A stretch of 8,865 nt of DNA from Candidatus Omnitrophota bacterium. GTDB lineage: Bacteria > Omnitrophota > Gorgyraeia > 2-02-FULL-51-18 > JAGOUK01. A model generated the notes under the pieces. It worked only from the letters and a program-made list of their open reading frames with translations, was not told the origin of the DNA and did not search any database. Within the stretch, counting starts at the first letter, position 1; each line of letters starts with the position of its first letter. The stretch lies in NCBI GenBank assembly GCA_020058965.1, contig JAGVCY010000230.1, forward strand, positions 1-8,865. The letters run 5' to 3'. Shown piece by piece: positions 4,844 to 8,865 of the stretch. Both the position numbers and the translations under genes were made by a program.

Positions 4844-4872
4844 TTGCACGCTCAACCGCTTTAGTATAGACT
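4844..4872 (+). promoter_or_regulatory. Candidate proximal promoter for the CNNM/CBS operon
   Basis: TTGCAC (4844-4849), a 17-bp spacer and TAGACT (4867-4872), with TATAGA overlapping at 4865-4870. Transcription would begin about four bases before the ATG at 4883. There is no Shine-Dalgarno in the CTGACCCCCACC leading into the ATG, which fits near-leaderless translation. Confidence 0.35.
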
Positions 4873-4882
4873 GACCCCCACC

Positions 4883-5875
4883 ATGTCAATCGTTTTAGCT
4901 CTAACCTTCTTATTTCTGATGGGCTTGTCCGCAATTTTTGCGGCGGCTGAAGCATCTTTTTTGGCGCTTAACAAGATACGCCTTCGTCACATGCGCGACA
5001 AGAAGATGCGGGGCGCGGAGCATGTGCACAAGCTCACTTCTCGGATGGAAGAGGTCATCACGACCATTCTTTTTTGCAACAACATGGCAAATACGGCTAT
5101 CGCGGCCGTCGGGGGCGTGATGTTTGTGCAGTGGTTCGGGGCTCAGTGGGGGGTGTTATTTTCGACCTTCGCCGTGACGATCATTTTGCTGATTTTTTGC
5201 GAAACAACGCCCAAGATTTTTGCTACGCATCATCCCGAGATCGTTGCATTCAATCTACGGCACCTTATTACGATCATGATCTTCATTTTTAGGCCGATCG
5301 TGAATATTTCGAACAAGATCAGCATGATGGTGATCGGAATGGGCGGTGGAAAGAGCAAAAAGCGCGCGCCGGTGGTCACGGAAGAAGAGATCAAGCTCAT
5401 GATACGGCTCGGCAAGGAAGAAGGATATTACACCGACACCGAGATCAAGATGCTGGACCGGATCTTCCATTTTGATGAGATCGATGTGTTTGAGGTGATG
5501 ACGCCTTTTGACAAGGTGTTCGCGATCGACATTCACTTCGACGAGGACTCGCTGGCGGACATGCTCATGGAAAAGGGGCATAACCGCATTCCGGTGTATG
5601 ATAAGGACCCGCAGAACATTGTCGGGATCCTGCATGTGCATGACCTGCTGTACCTGTTTAAAAATAATGAGCTGATCCATGTGCAGGACTTGCTCAGCGC
5701 GCCCTACTTCGTAACGCCGGATAAAAAGGTCAATGTCCTGCTGAAGGAGTTTCAGGCCAAAAAAATTCAGATCGCGATCGTGCGTTCGGTGAACGGGCAT
5801 GTCATGGGTCTGGTGACGCTGGAAGACTTGATCGAGGAAATTGTCGGAGAGATCGAAGAGGTGACGCCGGTTTAG
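4883..5875 (+). CDS. CNNM (DUF21) membrane protein with CBS pair, HlyC/CorC family
   Basis: A 330-aa inner-membrane protein of the CNNM/CorC family, linked to magnesium or cobalt export and homeostasis; older annotations say hemolysin. The DUF21 membrane domain spans residues 1-150, with hydrophobic segments near 2-22, 58-82, 88-107 and 125-150 and the family signatures CNNMANTAIAA (65-75) and CETTPK (106-111). A cytoplasmic CBS pair follows: CBS1 about 205-265, opening with VMTPFDKVFAID, and CBS2 about 268-325, ending in GLVTLEDLIEEIVGEI. The usual C-terminal CorC_HlyC domain is absent: the frame stops right after the second CBS, so the protein is about 100 aa shorter than the full-length form. 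It heads the cluster; the carbonic anhydrase gene follows after 23 nt. The transported ion cannot be told from sequence. Confidence 0.92.
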   Translation: MSIVLALTFLFLMGLSAIFAAAEASFLALNKIRLRHMRDKKMRGAEHVHKLTSRMEEVITTILFCNNMANTAIAAVGGVMFVQWFGAQWGVLFSTFAVTIILLIFCETTPKIFATHHPEIVAFNLRHLITIMIFIFRPIVNISNKISMMVIGMGGGKSKKRAPVVTEEEIKLMIRLGKEEGYYTDTEIKMLDRIFHFDEIDVFEVMTPFDKVFAIDIHFDEDSLADMLMEKGHNRIPVYDKDPQNIVGILHVHDLLYLFKNNELIHVQDLLSAPYFVTPDKKVNVLLKEFQAKKIQIAIVRSVNGHVMGLVTLEDLIEEIVGEIEEVTPV

Positions 5876-5898
5876 ACCGAGCGTCGAGGGGGGCTCAA

Positions 5899-6465
5899 AT
5901 GATTTTATCTTTTCAAGGCAGCAAGCCAAAGATCCATAAGACGGCTTTTGTCGCGCCGACGGCGGACCTGATCGGACGCGTCACGGTTGGGCGGCTGGCG
6001 AGCATCTGGCATGGCGTGGTCTTGCGCGGGGACATCAACCGCGTGGTGATCGGCGATCGGTCCAACATTCAGGACAACAGCGTGCTGCATGTGGAACAGA
6101 GTCGCGCGTGCATCGTTAAAGATTCGGTGACGGTGGGGCATTCGGCCAATGTGCACGGTTGTGTGGTTGAGGACTTCGCGCTGATCGGGATTGGGGCGAC
6201 GGTGCTGAACGGAGCGGTGATCGGCGAATATTCGATCGTTGGCGCGGGATCGGTCGTGCTCGAAGGGGTCAAGGTTCCGCCAAGGTCGCTGGTGGTCGGC
6301 ACGCCGGCGAAGGTCGTGCGCCGCTTGGGCGCCGCGGACCTGAAGCACTTGCGCGAATCGGCGGCGAACTACATTAAGCTGGCTGGAGTGTATAAAAAAG
6401 AAGAAAATCTTTTGGTCCATCCGTCCGATATAAAATTCGTCACGGACTTGAACGCGATTTTTTAA
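5899..6465 (+). CDS. Gamma-class carbonic anhydrase family protein (YrdA/PaaY-like)
   Basis: A 188-aa left-handed beta-helix protein built from hexapeptide-type turns (for example VIGDRSNIQDNS and LIGIGATVLNGAVIGEYSIVG). The metal-binding histidines of gamma carbonic anhydrases are present with correct spacing: H64 in SVLHVE, and H81 and H86 in VGHSANVHG. It should form a trimer with zinc or iron at subunit interfaces and may hydrate CO2; many members of this short subfamily have weak or unproven activity. VGTPAKVVRRL (133-143) is the usual end of the helix, followed by a C-terminal alpha helix. GAGGGGGG (5886-5893) five bases before the ATG is the strongest ribosome site in the operon. The next gene begins directly after its stop (TAAATG). 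Confidence 0.92.
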   Translation: MILSFQGSKPKIHKTAFVAPTADLIGRVTVGRLASIWHGVVLRGDINRVVIGDRSNIQDNSVLHVEQSRACIVKDSVTVGHSANVHGCVVEDFALIGIGATVLNGAVIGEYSIVGAGSVVLEGVKVPPRSLVVGTPAKVVRRLGAADLKHLRESAANYIKLAGVYKKEENLLVHPSDIKFVTDLNAIF

Positions 6466-7170
6466 ATGTCAAAATCCGCGGCATCGGCAAAAAGTGATTC
6501 GCTTTATATCTTTTTTGTGCGGCACGGCGAGTCGGTGTTCAACGGGCAGAATCGCATCCAGGGGCATTCGGATTCGGGGTTGTCGGAGCGTGGACGGCGT
6601 CAGGCCGAGAAGGTAGCGCGGCGGCTGTCGAGGTTTTCGTTTAAAAAAGTTTATTCGAGCGATCTGGGTCGCGCGCTGACGACTTGCAAGACTATAACGG
6701 CCGCCGCCGGCAAGATCGGAGGCGGCGGTCAGCCGCAGAGGATCACTTTGGATGCGCGGCTGCGCGAGATCGGGCTGGGCGAGTGGGAGGGGCTGTCGAC
6801 CGATGAGGTGAACGCACGGTACCGGCGCGGGTATGACCGGTGGTTGGTATCGCCGTCGCGGATGAAAGTTCCGGGGGCGGAGCGGGTCCATGAGTTTCAT
6901 GCCCGGGTGCGCACGCGCGTGGAGCAGATCATGAACGCGCACCGTGAAGGGCCGATCCTCGTGGTGACGCATGGAGGCGTGATCGCGTCTTTGTTGTCGC
7001 ATTGGCTAAAGTCGAGCTTTGACCATACCTTGCTGAATCTTCGGATCGACAACACGAGCGTCACCGTGGTCGAAAAGAACCCCCAGCGTGTTAAGATTCA
7101 TCTCTTGAACGATATCGGCCATCTGGGCGCGCGCGACGTGAATCACAAGAACATTTTTACGAACCGATAA
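6466..7170 (+). CDS. Histidine phosphatase (phosphoglycerate mutase-like) family protein
   Basis: A 234-aa member of histidine phosphatase branch 1. The phosphate pocket is R19-H20-G21-E22 (FFVRHGES) with H20 the phosphorylated nucleophile, R69 in SSDLGRALTT, E101 in LREIGLGEWEG as likely acid, and H169 in VVTHGG. The family includes cofactor-dependent phosphoglycerate mutase, alpha-ribazole phosphatase and broad phosphatases. Length and the GEWEG motif favour a phosphatase over a true mutase, but the substrate cannot be assigned. The ATG directly follows the carbonic anhydrase stop with no Shine-Dalgarno of its own, so translation probably depends on re-initiation. A G-rich insertion (KIGGGGQPQR, 83-92) separates two conserved blocks. 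RlmN follows after 16 nt. Confidence 0.9.
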   Translation: MSKSAASAKSDSLYIFFVRHGESVFNGQNRIQGHSDSGLSERGRRQAEKVARRLSRFSFKKVYSSDLGRALTTCKTITAAAGKIGGGGQPQRITLDARLREIGLGEWEGLSTDEVNARYRRGYDRWLVSPSRMKVPGAERVHEFHARVRTRVEQIMNAHREGPILVVTHGGVIASLLSHWLKSSFDHTLLNLRIDNTSVTVVEKNPQRVKIHLLNDIGHLGARDVNHKNIFTNR

Positions 7171-7186
7171 ACACACGAAAGTCTTT

Positions 7187-8275
7187 ATGACCACTCCAGC
7201 TTCGGCAACCCGAATCAATCTACTCGACTACGACCCCACCGCGATGCGCGAGCTCTTCGGCGAGCGGGGGATCGAAAAGTACCGCGCGGATCAGATCACC
7301 GAATGGATCTACCGCCGGGGCGAATATGTGTTCGGAAAGATGAACAATCTGCCCGCGGACCTGCGCGCGCGGCTCGTGTCCGAGTTTACGATCGATGTGG
7401 GCGAGATCGCTCAACGGAGCGTGTCCAAAGACGATAAGAGCGTAAAGTTGCTCATCAAATTTAATGACGGGGAGCTGGTGGAAACCGTCATGATCCCGCG
7501 CAAAGAGCGGAGAACGGTGTGCGTGTCGAGCCAGGTGGGTTGTAAGTTTGGATGCGTTTTTTGCGCGAGCGGTCAGGCCGGCTTCGCGCGGGACTTGAAG
7601 ACCGGCGAGATCGTCGCTCAGGTGCTGCGTGCGCGAGACGAATCGGACACCAAAGATGTCTCGCACATCGTGTTCATGGGGATGGGTGAGCCGTTCGACA
7701 ATTACGGCGAAGTGCTGGCCGCGATCCGCCGGTTGAACGATCCCAAGGCATTTGAAATCGGCGCGCGCAAGATCACGGTCTCGACTTCTGGACTTGTGCC
7801 CAAAATCGAAAGTTTTTGCGAAAAAGGTATGCAGATTGAGTTGTCCGTGTCGTTGCATGGGGCCAACGATGAGGTTCGATCCAAGCTGATGCCGATCAAC
7901 CGCAAATATCCGGTTCATGACCTGATGCAGGCGTGCAAGGAGTATGTGGACAAGACCGGACGCATCGTTACCTTTGAGTATCTGCTCGCGAAGGGTCTGA
8001 ACGCGTCGATCTCGGACGCCAAAGAGCTCGCGATGCTGCTCCGCACCGTGCATTGCAAGGTCAACTTGATCCCGCTGAACCCAATCCCCGAATTTCCTTA
8101 TGAGCGACCGACCTACCCGGAGATTTTGGCGTTCCAGGATGTGTTGGTGCGCAATGAGATCCCGGCCACGGTTCGTTTTTCGCGCGGAAACGAAATCAAC
8201 GCCGCGTGCGGCCAGCTCCGCCGCATGGCGAAAGGCAGCACGACGCCCATGCCGTCGAGAAAGAAATCCGCATGA
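7187..8275 (+). CDS. rlmN: Dual-specificity RNA methyltransferase RlmN
   Basis: A 362-aa radical SAM enzyme that methylates C2 of adenine 2503 in 23S rRNA and, in known cases, A37 of some tRNAs. The iron-sulfur cluster motif is C119, C123 and C126 (GCKFGCVFCASGQ). The two catalytic cysteines are C112 (RTVCVSS) and C341 (INAACGQLRR); their offsets match E. coli C118 and C355. GMGEPFDNY (165-173) is the SAM-contact motif and SVSLHGAND (220-228) is also typical. The N-terminal helical region (LDYDPTAMRELFGERGIEKYRADQITEWIYRRG) completes the fold, supporting ATG 7187 despite a weak ribosome site (GAAAG). The TGA stop overlaps the next start in ATGA. RlmN is clearly preferred over Cfr: nothing suggests a resistance-type paralogue. 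Confidence 0.97.
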   Translation: MTTPASATRINLLDYDPTAMRELFGERGIEKYRADQITEWIYRRGEYVFGKMNNLPADLRARLVSEFTIDVGEIAQRSVSKDDKSVKLLIKFNDGELVETVMIPRKERRTVCVSSQVGCKFGCVFCASGQAGFARDLKTGEIVAQVLRARDESDTKDVSHIVFMGMGEPFDNYGEVLAAIRRLNDPKAFEIGARKITVSTSGLVPKIESFCEKGMQIELSVSLHGANDEVRSKLMPINRKYPVHDLMQACKEYVDKTGRIVTFEYLLAKGLNASISDAKELAMLLRTVHCKVNLIPLNPIPEFPYERPTYPEILAFQDVLVRNEIPATVRFSRGNEINAACGQLRRMAKGSTTPMPSRKKSA

Positions 8276-8739
8276 TCCGCCGCATCGCGACCGCCGCGGC
8301 GATTTTATTTTTTGCGCAAACGGCTCTGGCCGCGCCGACGGCACCGGATTTTACGCTCAAGAATTTGTCAGGCAAAAGCTTTACGCTGAGCTCATATCGG
8401 GGAAAAAGTCCCGTGCTCTTGGCGTTCGGAGCGACTTGGTGCCCGTACTGCCGCAATCAGGTGCCCAAATTGATCGAGCTGAGAAAAAACTTTAAAGAGC
8501 AGGACCTTGCTATCTTCGGCGTGGATATTCAGGAAGATCGCGCGACGGTCGCGGCTTTTGGCGCGAGCAAAGGCATTAATTACGAAGTTTTGTTGGACAC
8601 CAACAATAAGGCCGCCTCGCTTTACGGAGTTTCGGGCATCCCGTTCTTCATCCTCATCGACCGCGCCGGCAATGTTGTACTGACCGACTACAGCGTCTCC
8701 CGCGGCCTCATCAAAAAAATAAAAACCCTGATCGTTTAA
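8272..8739 (+). CDS. Secreted TlpA/ResA-like thioredoxin-fold redoxin
   Basis: A 155-aa exported thiol-disulfide protein. Residues 1-20 are a signal peptide (MIRRIATAAAILFFAQTALA) with cleavage likely before APTAPDF. The AhpC/TSA-Redoxin fold follows: PDFTLKNLSGKSFTLSSYRG (25-44), the active-site WCPYC with C57 and C60, and the cis-proline P124 in SGIPFF. Members of this family reduce periplasmic disulfides, for example in cytochrome c maturation; the partner here is not encoded nearby. ATG 8272 is chosen because the signal peptide starts there and it overlaps the rlmN stop (ATGA), typical of translational coupling. An in-frame extension upstream would spoil the signal peptide. It is the last gene of the cluster. 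Confidence 0.92.
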   Translation: MIRRIATAAAILFFAQTALAAPTAPDFTLKNLSGKSFTLSSYRGKSPVLLAFGATWCPYCRNQVPKLIELRKNFKEQDLAIFGVDIQEDRATVAAFGASKGINYEVLLDTNNKAASLYGVSGIPFFILIDRAGNVVLTDYSVSRGLIKKIKTLIV

Positions 8740-8769
8740 TTTGCCGCGCTGGCCCGGGGAGAGGAGTTC

Positions 8770-8796
8770 TTCCGCCTGCACGCTTCGCGTGCGGAA
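8770..8796. repeat. Interrupted hairpin after the operon
   Basis: GCACGC (8778-8783) and GCGTGC (8787-8792) form a perfect 6-bp stem with a TTC loop. TTCC (8770-8773) and GGAA (8793-8796) add an outer stem around a one-sided bulge. It lies about 30 bases after the redoxin stop and may help end the transcript or protect its 3' end, but no T-run follows, so it is not a standard intrinsic terminator. Confidence 0.45.
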
Positions 8797-8802
8797 ATGG
8801 AC

Positions 8803-8817
8803 GGAGCCGCTCGCGCG
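8803..8817. repeat. 15-bp interspersed repeat, copy 2 (inverted)
   Basis: GGAGCCGCTCGCGCG is the exact reverse complement of 1414-1428. It continues into CTGT, making a longer match to the split text at 1394-1428. It lies between two hairpins in the gene-free end of the window, consistent with a composite interspersed element. A 10-bp palindrome, TCTTTAAAGA, follows at 8821-8830. Confidence 0.5.
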
Positions 8818-8835
8818 CTGTCTTTAAAGAGGATG

Positions 8836-8858
8836 GCCGCGACACCACCTGTCGCGGC
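8836..8858. repeat. Perfect 9-bp-stem hairpin
   Basis: GCCGCGACA (8836-8844) and TGTCGCGGC (8850-8858) are exact inverted copies around CCACC. It lies about 100 bases after the operon and is followed by ACGCCTC, the same seven bases as 16-22 in the repeat at the window start. No T-run follows. REP-like element or 3'-end stabiliser are both possible. Confidence 0.55.
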
Positions 8859-8865
8859 ACGCCTC

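Noticed and set aside
5255..5929. 224-codon minus-strand frame opposite the CNNM/CBS gene
   Set aside because: It mirrors the coding frame of a conserved protein, has no ribosome site and shows no family motifs.
7187..8275. Cfr-type antibiotic resistance methyltransferase
   Set aside because: Motifs and length match RlmN, and the gene sits in a housekeeping operon; nothing points to Cfr.
7220..8344. Long open frame of 374 codons on the minus strand opposite rlmN
   Set aside because: It is an antisense shadow of a firmly identified RlmN gene in GC-rich sequence; its translation is rich in R, H and D and shows no recognisable domain.

Overview
This is a bacterial chromosomal window of mixed GC content: GC-rich genes separated by short AT-rich promoter regions and GC-rich palindromic repeats. 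It contains ten protein genes and no RNA genes, CRISPR arrays or complete insertion sequences. The organism looks like an uncultivated Gram-negative bacterium. Signal peptides, a TlpA-type redoxin and interspersed GC-rich palindromes would fit the PVC group (an Omnitrophota- or Verrucomicrobia-like lineage), but this is inferred from style and memory, not from a search, and is held with low confidence. || Layout. (1) 1-79: a GC-rich palindromic repeat, then a class II tRNA nucleotidyltransferase / poly(A) polymerase gene with an HD domain (80-1405). (2) 1406-2566: a small regulatory island with a strong sigma-70-type promoter, a 68-aa MerR/excisionase-like HTH protein, a stand-alone phosphoreceiver protein, an AT-rich spacer with a second strong promoter, and a 71-aa paralogue of the first HTH protein. 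(3) 2566-2821: no gene; a 130-bp imperfect palindrome followed by two abutting 38-bp repeats with hairpins. (4) 2822-4168: one continuous frame joining a YacP-like NYN nuclease domain to a secreted NHL/SMP-30-like beta-propeller through an internal signal-peptide-like segment. (5) 4174-4767, minus strand: a secreted transglutaminase-like cysteine protein, convergent with the propeller gene. (6) 4768-4882: a divergent promoter region. (7) 4883-8739: a tight plus-strand cluster of CNNM/CBS membrane protein, gamma carbonic anhydrase, histidine phosphatase, RlmN and a TlpA-like redoxin, with gaps of 23, 0 and 16 nt and a final 4-nt overlap, so probably one operon. (8) 8740-8865: hairpins and repeats only. 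|| How the genes may work together. The downstream operon and the tRNA nucleotidyltransferase are housekeeping (ion transport, bicarbonate chemistry, RNA modification, thiol redox, tRNA 3' ends). The most unusual parts are the HTH-receiver-HTH island, which resembles a response regulator split into separate proteins and carries operator-like dyads at both promoters, and the NYN/propeller fusion. The fusion is either a true membrane-spanning protein or two coupled genes joined by a one-base frameshift. The repeats around 1-79, 1414-1428, 2566-2805 and 8770-8865 point to a genome with many interspersed palindromic elements.
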